Positions 38,301 through 48,046 of a DNA stretch of 64,000 nt are shown here, piece after piece. Within the stretch, counting starts at the first letter, position 1. Every line of letters begins with the position of its first letter. Location of the stretch: assembly GCA_903813345.2 (NCBI GenBank), contig CAIIXF020000008.1, positions 15,920,822-15,984,821 of the forward strand, given 5' to 3'. The DNA is from Owenia fusiformis. Its lineage: Eukaryota > Annelida > Polychaeta > Sabellida > Oweniidae. The notes below the pieces were generated by a model that was not told where the DNA came from, did no database searches, and saw only the letters and a list, made by a program, of their open reading frames with translations. The translations under genes and the position numbers were made by a program.

Positions 38301-41300
38301 CTAAAATGTTTTCTGTGTTACCATTATCATTTGTTTCATCGCCTTCTTCAGATTTATTTCTAAATGCATCGCTAAATTTTTGTTGAACTTTTTCAATAAA
38401 GCTCGGGTCGTTTTCAGATTCTTTGTCAGTTACAATTTCTGTATTAATTGATTTATTTATCTTATCAGATGGTAATTTGTATGGAAAGGTTTCCGAATCT
38501 ATGCTCTTTTCAGATGTAGCTGTGTCACTTATCTTCGTAATTTTCTCTTCCCTCTCCTCAATTTTCTCAGATTCGGACGTTTCTTTATCGTCACCTCTAA
38601 CGAATTCTTTAATTGGTTCTATTACTTTTATCTGGACTTTTTCCAAAAAAGTCAAATCTTTTTCTGTTTGTTCAACTGAATTTGCCTGTTCCTCGATATG
38701 CCCGTTTTCTGCTGTTATGAATCCTACCCCACGTTGATAGTATCGATTATCTGTTCTTGATTCTACTATACGGATAGGAGCGCCTGTCTGTTCTGATACT
38801 AGATTACTATCATCGTCATACGCAACACTTATCCTATTATCATTTCTTTTGATTGTATGGTAAGACTCAGTTGTGGTTGTTGTTGTGGTGTTGTAAATAC
38901 TTTGTTCAGCTTTTAACTTACTATCAAGATCATAGACGATGATTGTTTTGATCGTTTTGTCTTCTGCTTTATTTTCCCTTTCATTAACTTCAAATCTGTG
39001 AGTAGTTGACACATTAGTGTCCAGGTCGTATACTATAGGTGTTTTCTTTCTGTTGGTCTCACTCGTTGAGTTTTTTATTGCACTGATCGTGTCGTATTTC
39101 TCATGTGTGTGAGTAGAGGAGACGCTTGTATCATAGTCATACACAATAGTTGTTATGCATGGAAGTTCCTCGTGTGGTTTCTCGTCACTTGAGGTGTTGG
39201 TTGTGTCATAGTCGTACACAATCGTAGTGGTTGGTTTATTCTTGACTTCTACGGTGTCGACCTCTTGGATTGGTTGATTGTTGGCCTCAAATTCTGCAAT
39301 TCTCTCTTTTGCTTTGTCTACTGAACTGTTCAGGAGGACAGCCTCAACCGCTTCGCGAAAGCTCAATTTATCCTCTTCTGTAGTTGTTGTAATGTCCTCG
39401 TCGTCTTGTGGTTGAATCGTTTCGTCTGGTTTACGTTCAAGAACTTCTGTGATTATCTCTGTTTTGATGTCTGTTAAATTGCCTACAAGTCGAATTTATT
39501 AAACATTAAATTCTATGCGTTGCCTTCAATGTGCTTGATTTCATAATTTGCCCGTATTCGTTGTAGTTATACATGTACTGAACAATTTACAATCGATTTG
39601 TTAGATTACCAACATACCACCTGCAAAAATAATAAGTTTGCATGTACAGGGTGACACAAAACAACTTTGTCCTCTAGTTTTGGAATAACTTTCTCGATTA
39701 TAATGGCATAATAAAAGATAAAGACAGATAATAAAGACAGAAATCTCAATTTTACAGATTTGCATTTTTAATCATCTTTGGACGATTTCACATGAGAGCA
39801 TACCATGTCGGAAAGAGTGTTTCCTCTAAATTACAAAAGTATAGATGCATCACCGTTTTTTCCATTGAAGACTCTATCTACACAAACAAATTCCATACAG
39901 ATTCCATCATAGTTGAGAAAATTAGATAGTAACGTTTTTTATGTCACCCTGTATTTCATTTATAATTTAAATGATGTAAAAATAATTATCAATTTTTACA
40001 CCTTCTAGTACCAACGACAAAGCATTGAATATTGATCAAACTTGAATTCATGGCAACCCACATTCAATTGTTATAGGGACGCTAATCAGACAACACGGAT
40101 ATACAAATGCAGGCCAGGCACAGACATATAGACAAACTGGTGATTATTTCAGCACATTCCCCATTGCCATCCATATGTAATTCCGGAACAAACCATATCA
40201 TAATTTTAAAACGCTTTTGATCTAGCCCTCCATTCCTTATCATGCCTTTCGTGTAAAAAGTCTAACGATGCTGACCTCATTTTAGGATAATACTTCAATT
40301 TTTAAGGTAATCTTCCAAAAAATGAAACAGTGAACGTGCCCATGTTTAATCAATGAAATTCGACATAATATTGTCAGCTTAGACCTTCAATAATATTTAT
40401 ATTCCCTGTAATGTTTGATGTGACATTCCACATCGCTTCTTCTTCCTTTAGGCAAGTTCACTGTTCAGATAAAATATATAAATTATTTCTTTGTGAACAT
40501 TCATTAAAAAACATTTTCTATTTTTGATTTTAACATATGTAATATATAGCATGGCGCTGTCTTTTCAGATTTTAAAAACGTACCTTGCGTTGTCTTGTGT
40601 GTATTTTCCACACCTGATGTAGTAGCTACCTCAATTTGTTCTTCAATGTCATCAACAAGCGCTTCAGTCACACTTTCTGTCTGTTTAGTCTCCTCAACTA
40701 TTACTTCATTATCTTCTTGTTCATTCTTAGTCGTAACGGATTTCTCAACTGTAACCTCAGTTACCGTAGTGACACTCTCTTTAACCTCACTTTCTGTCTG
40801 TTTAGTCTCCTCAACTATTACTTCATTATCTTCTTGTTCATTCTTAGTCGTAACGGATTCCTCAACTGTAATCTCGGTTACCGTAGTGACACTCTCTTTA
40901 ATCTCACTTTCTGTCTGCCTAGTCTCCTCAACTATTACTACTTCATTGTGTTCTTGTTCATTATTAGTCGTAACGGATTCCTCAACTGTAATCTCGGTTA
41001 CTGTAGTGACACTCTCCTCTTGTGTTGTATTTGCCCCTTTGACCCTCTCAACAGGAGTTACTCTTGTAACCTCGGGATTGTCGGCATATTGCGTGAATGT
41101 ATTCTCGTATTCGTGGCTTATAGTGATATCTTGAAACTCCAGAGATCTGAAGACCGATTGGAAGTTCTCCAAAGCAATGTGTGTCACAGTATCCAAAGGT
41201 ATCTTGTGCTCAAACTCAAGCTCTCGAAACGATAATCCGTCGATTCTCACCTGGAATGAATTTCATTAAAATAATTTTATCGCCATCTAGATTAACATTC

Positions 41301-44300
41301 TTGTCGCATAGAACTAGTATAATATGCAGCGTATAGACCTCTTTGCGTATTCTATTTAAATTACAACTGGAATTTACTGATCAACATTTTTCAGGATCTA
41401 TTCGTTATATGTAATGCCGCTTCCCATTGCACTAATTGTAATTCTGCTTAGAATTGAACGATGATTTAGTAAAGCCTTAACAATGATATTTATAACAGCA
41501 ATTAGCTCAAGTAAAGTACTGATAAATCTAATGACAGTATGCAGCTATGGCTACTGTAAGCTGCTTTTATGTTTAATTGCGAAAGGTCTACTTGCCACCT
41601 GTGTGTTTGCAAACCTTTTATCCAAATAATTAGATATATAACAATATGTATTTTAAGAAGTACATGCTTTTAAGCACACAATCCAATAACAATATATTTT
41701 TTTAAACCTATATGCAATTGTGCCAGGTCCAAATGACCTACATGATGAGAAATAAGCAATATACGCTTTGATGATATTCACAGTTATCTAGATATAAATA
41801 TTACCACCATATGTTGCAGTAATACATCATTTTTCTGTTTCAAGTATGTATCAATAAACCTTGATAATACTATCGAATTGCTCACCTACACGGGTAACTA
41901 GAGTATCCGCGTATATTGAGTATGACCGGTTCTTAGGCTACGAATATGACCTGTTTTGGAAAGTCATGAGAGGCACAGCTGCTTAAAAATGGAAAATAAA
42001 GGTTAACTTCTATATTATCCTTTTTGAAATTGTGTTTGTTGAATATAGTTTATGCTGTATTTAATAGTAATGTAACAAAAAAATGTTAAACATGAGCTAT
42101 TTTAGCAATGTAACTGTTCATAATGGAATATCAATCAGAAAGTACAGATTTCTCGCCTTAGAGCCAAATCATTAATATCACAGTAGAAAAAAACAAATCC
42201 CAAACCTTTTTATGGCTAACCTGAACAAGATCTCCAAATCTCAGTTTATATGATCCCCCGTAGAGTGAGCAAGAGAAGGATTTATCTTTTCCCAGAGGAT
42301 ACGCTTGTGAAATGTCATGGAAACGAGTGTAACACGGCATCCAAGACATTTCACAACCGTATTCTCCAATAATGGGGCACCAGTGACATTCGTATTCTCA
42401 AAAATTCAAAGATGTATCATATTTGGACAGAAAGAGCAGGCTAAATTACTTAAAATATTCATGACTAATTCGTAGATCTAGCTATATGTTATACATAAGA
42501 TGTGTCATCCTCTTCGGAGTTGCGTTGTGTTACACAAAAACTGATCAAAGATGCTGGAAACTAGGATTTTACGGCTTCAATCTAATATTAATACGTTTTC
42601 TGTTGATTAAGGCCCCTTGTGATATGCCTGGCATTATAAGTATACCAAGTATCATTCATTGACCAAGTAGGATAAAAAGAAAACGTTCGAAAGTGTTCAT
42701 AAAAAGCAAGTACTCACCTCGTCTGTTTATAGGAACAGAAATACGGTCACATTCGTAAGCTTAGAACCGGTCATACTCAATATACGCGGATACTCTAGTA
42801 TCCCGTGACCTAGTAACTAGTACCTTGCAACTTTTTTCAATGACTGTTGTTTTTAAAAGGATGTGTTTTCTATGGGAGAAATGTTTTTTGTTGGAGAAAA
42901 AGGTGGATACCCACGTAAATGTTTTTTATTCTAAATAAGTGAAACTATTTTATTTTTTTAATTGTGCCATTGTATTGGGGTTTTTAAAGAAAGTTCAATG
43001 GCTGAAAGTTATTGAAACTTGAGATGAAAATACATAAGTTCCTATGAAATACATTGAAATCAAGTAACTCAAAAGTGCAAAATAGTCTTTCAAGTTTTAA
43101 TATGAACTTCAAATGCTCGAATGACCTTTCTAATAATATACCAGGCAGAGACTTTAGCTATTTTTTCTCGTATTGCCAATTGTGCCAATTTTGCTGTAGT
43201 TTATCAATCATTGGCGTATAATTTTCTATAATCGCCCAGATCATTGAGATATAATTTTCTATAATCGCCCATACTATATTGTAGTTTAATGAAACGATAA
43301 TAGCACAGACAGAAATATAAATGGATACTAATAGTCATATGTAAATTGTGACATGCTATTCATAATTGAAATAAAAACCGTTTTTGTTATCAAAATTAAG
43401 CGGATATTGAAATAGTAAAGCCATAGATTGTCAATTAGTAAAGAATTGAAGGTCACATTGAAATTAAGAACTCCGAGTCTTGGATTATTTCTGCCCCTAC
43501 CACCCAATATCTATTTTCCTAACTCCGGGAAATGGACTGGGAGATAACAGGGTCTTGGTTATGGCCCATATGAGCCTTTATTGAAGTGAATTCCATCCTA
43601 TACGTCAGATACGTCCTTACAGACATACAAACCCTATAACAGGGCAGATTTGGGTAAGTTCCCAACATGAATGAATGGGTGGGGTCATCTTGTTACATAA
43701 GTAATATTTTGCATCGTCACATAAGATACGTGTACAGATAGACACACAATAAAGCTTACTTGGTATTTTTCTTTAGTAGCCTCGAGAACGAAAGAAAAAT
43801 CTTCTTTGATATTGAAGGGAAAGCTGGATGGCTGAACTTTGAACTCGGACTCTGTCCCATTTCTGTTCCAAGACAGGGTGAATTCTTTACTAGGATAATC
43901 CACTAAGATCTTCAGAGCGATTCCGATATGTCTGGACCCTATTTGATCACACTGAAGGGCAACTGCGAAGCTGAAATAAGATTGAATATTATCTTACACA
44001 AATGGGGGTGAAATAAAGTTATACACAACGGCCATAAGTTTGGTAACTCGAAGTCCACGTTAGATAGGGTTAAAAGCCTATTTCTAAATTTGAATTACTT
44101 GTTTTATCCAATCAGAATAGGCCAGATATTTATGACAAGTTTGTCAAAGTCACCAAACATACAATATACCGTGGATTTGAACGCATAGTTACCAGGGCAC
44201 TTCTACATTAGTTGCCAAACGTTTGAAGTGGACCATGGAGTGTATATGCATTTAGTTAATGGTATGGCTCAAACGGTGACAGAAGTAGTTCCAAATAGAT

Positions 44301-45518
44301 TTATTAAGCCGGATTTTAAATGTAATCGTACAATTAAAATGTTTAAAGAGATTAACTTGAATGAGGTTCAATATACTGAGGATTATCTCGAGGCAGATGT
44401 AATACAGGGTGATCAAAAACAGCAACTATATTTAGCACATATATACTTCATTCAACTTCTTATAGGTTACGATATTCATGGCCATCCGACTCACACTGGA
44501 ATAGCCTGATAACGGAAAAGTCAGATACCGTTGTCACAAATGGCGGACACAACCGTCGCTTCAGCTCTTTAATCACTTGGTCCTCATTTCATGGGATTTT
44601 ATCGTCGCTAATTATGTGCATGTATTTAGCTCTTGTGATGATGTATCATATGAAATCCCAATTTCGATCAAATTGAGTTGTGAATCGCCACAATATAGCG
44701 TCTTCGATATCGTCAATGACAACGGAATCTGAATTTGAAATAATTTACAAAGACAACGGCATATGGTAATAAATTGTCCGTTGTCCCGTATCTCAATTTG
44801 ATCGGTTAAATTAAAGACTTTATATCGATGGTAGAACATAATTACTGTACAATGAGTATAGCAACACTTTGATCGATTGTTGTTCCAAAGGAATTTAGCC
44901 TAGGTGCTCTATTAGCCTAAACATAAATTTCATGAAAATCTAATTGAAGTGACGGTTATGTCCGCCATTTGTGACAACGGTATCTGACTTTACCGTTGTC
45001 AGCCTATTCCGGTGTGCGACTGAAAGCCCAAAATTTTAACAGCACTTTGAACAACATGATCCAGGGGAAACAATCGTGCTAGCTGGGGCATGTTGTTTAA
45101 AGTTAAAGTGCCGTAACATTTGACCATCAGTCTTGTCGTAAAATATGGTGGGCTTATAGAAAAGTATATGATGTAAAAATGTGCCAAATATCAGGAATAA
45201 AGACAAAAGGATAATCCAGGGTTGCCGTTTTTCTAACCACCCTGTATATCTCCCCGACAGTCGAAAATCTTTCTCTTTCAAGACACCCCCCCCCCCTCCC
45301 AAAAAAGAGGAAATTACTATGATTATCATTCTTCGTGGTGGTATTATCTCACTCTCTCTTCAAACTTGTTACAAACCTGTTTGACGGATAAACTCCAAAC
45401 ACAAATACAATTCTAAATATCCTTACTTCCCATTGCAGCTGATAAACAATCCTCCGATCTCAATGGACTTTCCTGGATATAATCCCCCGGCTATTTCATA
45501 TACTTTCCTCTTGGCCAT
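29306..45518 (-). CDS. Giant three-domain galectin with 2000-residue repeat spacer, about 2439 aa
   Basis: Ten exons: 45518-45427, 43970-43760, 41250-40584, 39482-34045, 32619-32516, 32181-31935, 31401-31282, 31045-30957, 30301-30085, 29440-29306. Total 7320 bp, every phase consistent. The start is ACCATGG, a strong Kozak, with no signal peptide, as usual for galectins. CRD1 (1-140): YEIAGGLYPGKSIEIGG, NFAVALQCD, FPFNIKEDFSFVLEA, VRIDG. Thr/Glu linker 180-300 with three 39-aa repeats. Residues 324-2136 form one 5438-bp exon of acidic repeats. CRD2 (2137-2293): PLKVGRHIHIEG, FTVNLQSG, FFRGHPFEMEIEI, VFVDG, LILDGDVNFYNVHY. CRD3 (2294-2439): VAFHMKVQ, NNKWQVEKF, VDVNDSFFVEYKY, IDGDIKLYAIHY. Sugar-binding residues (H-N-R, N, W, E-R) look only partly kept in every CRD. 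The last exon could instead splice at GTAAGT (29328). Function unknown; multivalent cross-linking is inference. Confidence 0.85.
29570..29795 (+). mobile_element. tRNA-derived SINE in galectin last intron
   Basis: Begins CCACCCGATGTGGCTCAGTG, whose TGGCTCAGTGG matches a Pol III A box, followed about 45 bp later by GGGTTCAGACAA, a B-box-like sequence. A non-tRNA body of about 130 bp follows and an AT-rich tail with AAATACGTAAAATACGG. Orientation is antisense to the galectin gene. Typical head-body-tail layout of a SINE. Confidence 0.6.
29925..29997 (+). repeat. Dispersed repeat copy with GGACGCCGAACGCC
   Basis: Shares AAGGCATCAATATGCAAAG and CATCTGCAATTTGTTATGG plus the GACGCCGAACGCC core with copies at 10080-10215 and 47430-47525. 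Same orientation in all three. Confidence 0.5.
30700..30920 (+). repeat. Degenerate ~60-bp tandem repeat in galectin intron
   Basis: Three to four diverged units contain ACAACTAA(C/G)A, ATTCAGAATC(T/G)G, and (A/C)GACxCTTxTG. Located between galectin exons 8 and 9. Confidence 0.6.
31590..31795. mobile_element. Short inverted-repeat element with poly-G/poly-C tracts
   Basis: CAGGCTCGTAGCCGAGG at the left and CCTGGCTACGGGCCTG at the right are inverted relatives. The interior has G and C homopolymers around GGTTCGATTCGAGAGAACCC. A decayed relative with CCCCCATCGCACCCC and CTCCGGCTATGCA lies at about 770-980 in the cadherin intron. Confidence 0.5.
34045..39482 (-). other. Single 5.4-kb repeat exon of the giant galectin
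   Basis: Borders are TTGTAG|GCAATT at the 5' side and CAACAG|GTGAGT at the 3' side, with 1812 codons. From the N-terminus: (a) about residues 405-550, five copies of a TIVYDYD-type motif (variants IVYDLD, VAYDDD); (b) about 600-1850, some 17-20 copies of an amphipathic FLDKVKEKL/LLDKIKEKL motif, usually followed by SFTKDSEKDIDD; (c) about 1850-2136, a non-repetitive acidic tail. YYQ(R/K)G(V/I)G(F/Y)I occurs twice. Composition is rich in D, E, K, S, T and nearly free of Cys and Trp, so it is probably extended or helical-disordered. No signal peptide or membrane segment. Confidence 0.85.
35940..37560 (-). repeat. Nine 180-bp coding repeats in the galectin spacer
   Basis: Successive units start exactly 180 bp apart (for example 36126, 36306, 36486, 36666, 36846, 37026, 37206). 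Each encodes 60 residues with the order TDPSLLDKIKEKLSF, KDSEKDIDDQ, KVEGKTN, IDEIKVE, TIDND. The helical part is near-invariant while the acidic part varies. Uniform length and high nucleotide identity point to recent unequal exchange or homogenisation. More diverged units flank the block on both sides. Confidence 0.9.
39647..39951. mobile_element. 305-bp MITE, CAGGGTG family, with TA duplication
   Basis: CAGGGTGACACAAAACAACT at the left and TTTTTTATGTCACCCTG at the right, each flanked by TA. No open frame of note. It lies 165 bp upstream of the giant galectin exon's acceptor, in the intron. Confidence 0.75.
40673..41025 (-). repeat. 117-bp coding repeats in galectin linker, three units
   Basis: Period 117 bp (39 codons), at 40673, 40790 and 40907. 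Each unit encodes ESVTTVTEITVEESVTT, then NEQExNEV and EETKQTES. In frame with galectin exon 3, immediately after CRD1. Confidence 0.85.
41883..42812. mobile_element. 930-bp inverted-repeat element in galectin intron
   Basis: Terminal arms of about 75 bp: ACTAGAGTATCCGCGTATAT and GAGTATGACCGGTTCTTAG at the left, mirrored at 42760-42812. The interior is not inverted and contains the exon-like segment at 42221-42396. Lies between galectin exons 2 and 3. Confidence 0.65.
42221..42396 (-). pseudogene. Exon-like Cys-rich fragment inside a transposon
   Basis: On the minus strand an open segment is bounded by TTTTTGAG at the 5' side and CAG|GTTAGCC at the 3' side. It encodes EYECHWCPIIGEYGCEMSWM, then PCYTRF, SFSCSLYGGSYKLRFGDLVQ. 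Five to six cysteines in a compact stretch look like part of a folded extracellular domain, but I cannot name the family. Including it in the galectin transcript would add an unrelated sequence inside CRD1, so I treat it as a captured gene fragment or an unrelated exon. Confidence 0.3.
44405..45244. mobile_element. 840-bp fold-back element, CAGGGTG family, TA-flanked
   Basis: Left CAGGGTGATCAAAAACAGCA, right CGTTTTTCTAACCACCCTG, with TA on both sides. A second pair of inner arms (44486-44565 and 44945-45030) shares AGTCAGATACCGTTGTCACA and AATGGCGGACA in mirror order. Located in galectin intron 1. Confidence 0.75.
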
Positions 45519-45714
45519 GGTCTGAAAACATATGGGGCAATCTCGTTAAGATGATAATATGGAGGTAGTGAATTAGAAATTGTCTTGAGACATCACATAA
45601 TATATACACACATCAAGTCATGCAATCTGTATTCAAACGATGTCAGGTCTCGTTTTGGGGACCTTGGAGACATAGTCTAGTGTCTCAGTTTCCTTAAACT
45701 TTCACAAGTCAATA
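45519..45714. other. Sequence directly upstream of galectin start codon
   Basis: A splice acceptor, TTTTCAG, sits 4 bp before the ATG (exon border at 45521/45522). The galectin start codon is therefore in an internal exon, and the 5' UTR and promoter must lie further right. No coding signal in this stretch. Confidence 0.6.
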
Positions 45715-46650
45715 CAGGGTGTCTCAAAATAAATTGTACCCGAGACAAAACATGTAAAATAGCTCTATGAGTGATGAAGAAATATTCTTGACATTTAATC
45801 AACTGAAAGACAATTTGAGAAAAGTCCTGTTTTAGTACAATCACCCATTTTTCATGCTTGACGTCCCCCCCAAAGAAATTGTACCGATGCAACATAAAAC
45901 AATGCTGTGAAGGGAGTTTCCATATAAATGAATAATGCTGACATAATAGATGTCACTCTTGTTTAATTTGTTATGGTTGGGCCAGACTGCCATAGATTTC
46001 AATGTTAAAATCTTGCAATAATCACTTAATTTCATGATTTATCAAGGATGGGGGTGTTGGTTGAATCTGTCTAAAACTCGAATGGCATACTATGGGAAGG
46101 CCCTGTCATCCGAATAAACCAAGGATTTAAAGAACTTTAGCATTGCATCAATGGAGATTTGGCCCAAAATTAGAAAAGTTGAAAAAGTAATGGAAAATGA
46201 TTTAAATGACATTACTGTATGAGTTAAAGTTATGATTGTAGAAGAGTTCCCATTGAATTTAAATATGCTATTAAAAAGGCAAAGGTAAGTCATTAGAGGT
46301 TTAATGTGTGAATCTCTTAAAATCTCACGAAAAAGAGAATTCGCGGGATTTCAAAGGTATATTAGAAACTCCACTATTTGATTGAATATCTGCAAGCTTC
46401 TGTTTCAATATCTAGTAATGTAATTGAAATCATCTTGAATTACATCATTAAATATTCAAAATTTATTCAAAAGTGATTTAGCTCTAATTGGGATCATTTA
46501 GAGCAAGTCAACTAAAATATTAAATTTCACCGGAAGTAATTTACATCTTTCTAGAACTTTCGAAGTGCTAAATGGAAAATAAATTCTCTTTCGATGAAGG
46601 AAAGAAGAGTTATTCTTGTTTCATTTGGGTACAATTTCTGGGACACCCTC
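45715..46650. mobile_element. 936-bp CAGGGTG-family element with one damaged end
   Basis: Left terminus CAGGGTGTCTCAAAATAAAT with TA before it. The right side has GGGTACAATTTCTGGGACAC followed by CCTC instead of CCTG and no TA, so this end has mutated. Both termini share AATTGTACCC in mirror order. Interior non-coding. Confidence 0.6.
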
Positions 46651-46721
46651 TTTGTGTCAGGTAGAGTATATTTGGTTGATCCTAGGACGATGACAGTGGT
46701 ACATGTCTTTTATTGTCATAT

Positions 46722-46922
46722 TTACAGAGGAGGCCAAACATCCCAATCCTGATAGCGGATCTTCTCTTGTAAGTGCGAGTCACTGTAAGAGTCCGAAATG
46801 TTTTCGAACTCATGGGCGTTGATCCATGATATGTTCTTCAAAAGCAGCTTAATGAAGGGTGGGATGTTGATTGTGATTTTGTTTGTGTAGGTTGTGCCTA
46901 AATGTTTTGATATCGTGATCAT
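46722..46922 (-). other. Unassigned 66-codon open frame
   Basis: An open frame with MITISKHLGTTYTNK and an acidic middle, not matching any family I know and without good splice signals around it. Possibly a remnant of an element. Kept only as a marker of the one coding-like stretch between 46650 and 47430. Confidence 0.15.
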
Positions 46923-47115
46923 TTCGTTGGGTGGTTGTTATAACCCAATGCTTGGTATCTGGTGATTGGGTTGTGTTTTTTGTGGGTACAGGTTGTGCCC
47001 AATTGTGAGGAGTTTGGTTGTGCCCAATTGTGTTGTATGCTGGGTGTCTCCTTGGGTTGTGTCAAGTTCACAAAAGTTGGTTGTGTATGTTGGTATCACA
47101 GGTTGTGCCTGATCT
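46870..47115 (+). repeat. Degenerate GGTTGTG-rich repeat
   Basis: GGTTGTG and GGTTGTGCC recur about ten times at irregular spacing of 15-40 bp, several followed by CCAATTGTG. A decayed tandem repeat; no gene. Confidence 0.55.
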
Positions 47116-47429
47116 GATTTGCTTTTCGGCTGTATCAGTGTCTGATCGTGTTACATTTTAGTATACAGTAGAACCCGTGTGTCCGTACACCTAACTTAAC
47201 CCAACACCACCTTACACCAACGTACCAACACCATTCTTATTTCAGTAGTATACTCTAATAATCGAAAACCCAGAATGCCATCGCCTAGCCACACAACATC
47301 GTACATGAAGTCGATCTCTTGCGAAGGATAACAATTGAACTATTCGTAAAATAAATACTTTTTGTAAATTAATTGTTTTGAAGGGGCGTGGCCAGGACCC
47401 AAATATAGGCGAGGCGCAAGGCAAACTTA

Positions 47430-47525
47430 ACCAAGGCATTCACATGCAAGGTGTCACTACCTGACATTTGTTACAGACGCCGAACACCGAACACCAACCC
47501 TCTACTCGTGGTGGTGACATAAAAA
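47430..47525 (+). repeat. Dispersed repeat with GTTACAGACGCCGAAC core, third copy
   Basis: AAGGCATTCACATGCAAGG, ACATTTGTTACAGACGCCG and the end GGTGGTGACATAAAAACC match the 10080-10215 copy, and the first part matches 29925-29997. Confidence 0.55.
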
Positions 47526-47726
47526 CCTTTAATAGACGATAAACCTTTATTAACAAGCTTTTAAATATTAACACATAAAACAAGCTTTGCAACATGTCAC
47601 AAATTACATGTTACCATATCACATGTTACATCACATTACATGTTACTATGTCACATTTTACAAGTTACATGTTATGGTTGACTCATTTATTTTTTAAGAT
47701 AAAATTTAAATGTTAAAACCACCTAC

Positions 47727-47820
47727 CGCCATGCTTGATGTCGTTGAAGTCCCGAAATACTAGGCCTTCGTGTTTCAACTCTCAATGGTGTTAGTTGGCT
47801 AAAGATGGCCTCAAATGGCT
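47727..47820 (-). other. Possible 5' UTR exon of the galectin gene
   Basis: A 94-bp segment with acceptor TTTCCATTCAG and donor GGCG|GTAGGT. Joining it to the first coding exon keeps no open frame through the galectin start, so if used it is untranslated or carries a short upstream frame. Supported only by splice-site quality and position. Confidence 0.3.
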
Positions 47821-48046
47821 CTGAATGGAAAAAAAATAGTGGGTATGTAATTATTAAATTATAAAAAGTGTTCTTTTTTATTAAGATATATTCATTGCTT
47901 CATAAAAAGATCATAATAGAAATCCCTTCAAATAAACAATATAGAAGGGTACATTAAGAGCACAAAATACAAAATTATGATTAGGACAAGGGGTTCACTC
48001 TGCATAAAAAGTTGTGACAACTCAGTTGTTTTTGTGAAAGACGTTA

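Noticed and set aside
34607-38737. Several Ser/Leu-rich plus-strand frames up to 223 codons
   Set aside because: Complement of the giant galectin exon, open because of repeat composition.
40595-41235. Ser/Val/Thr-rich plus-strand frames
   Set aside because: Complement of the galectin linker exon.
44228-44509. 93-codon plus-strand frame
   Set aside because: It crosses the terminus of the TA-flanked element at 44405 and matches no family.
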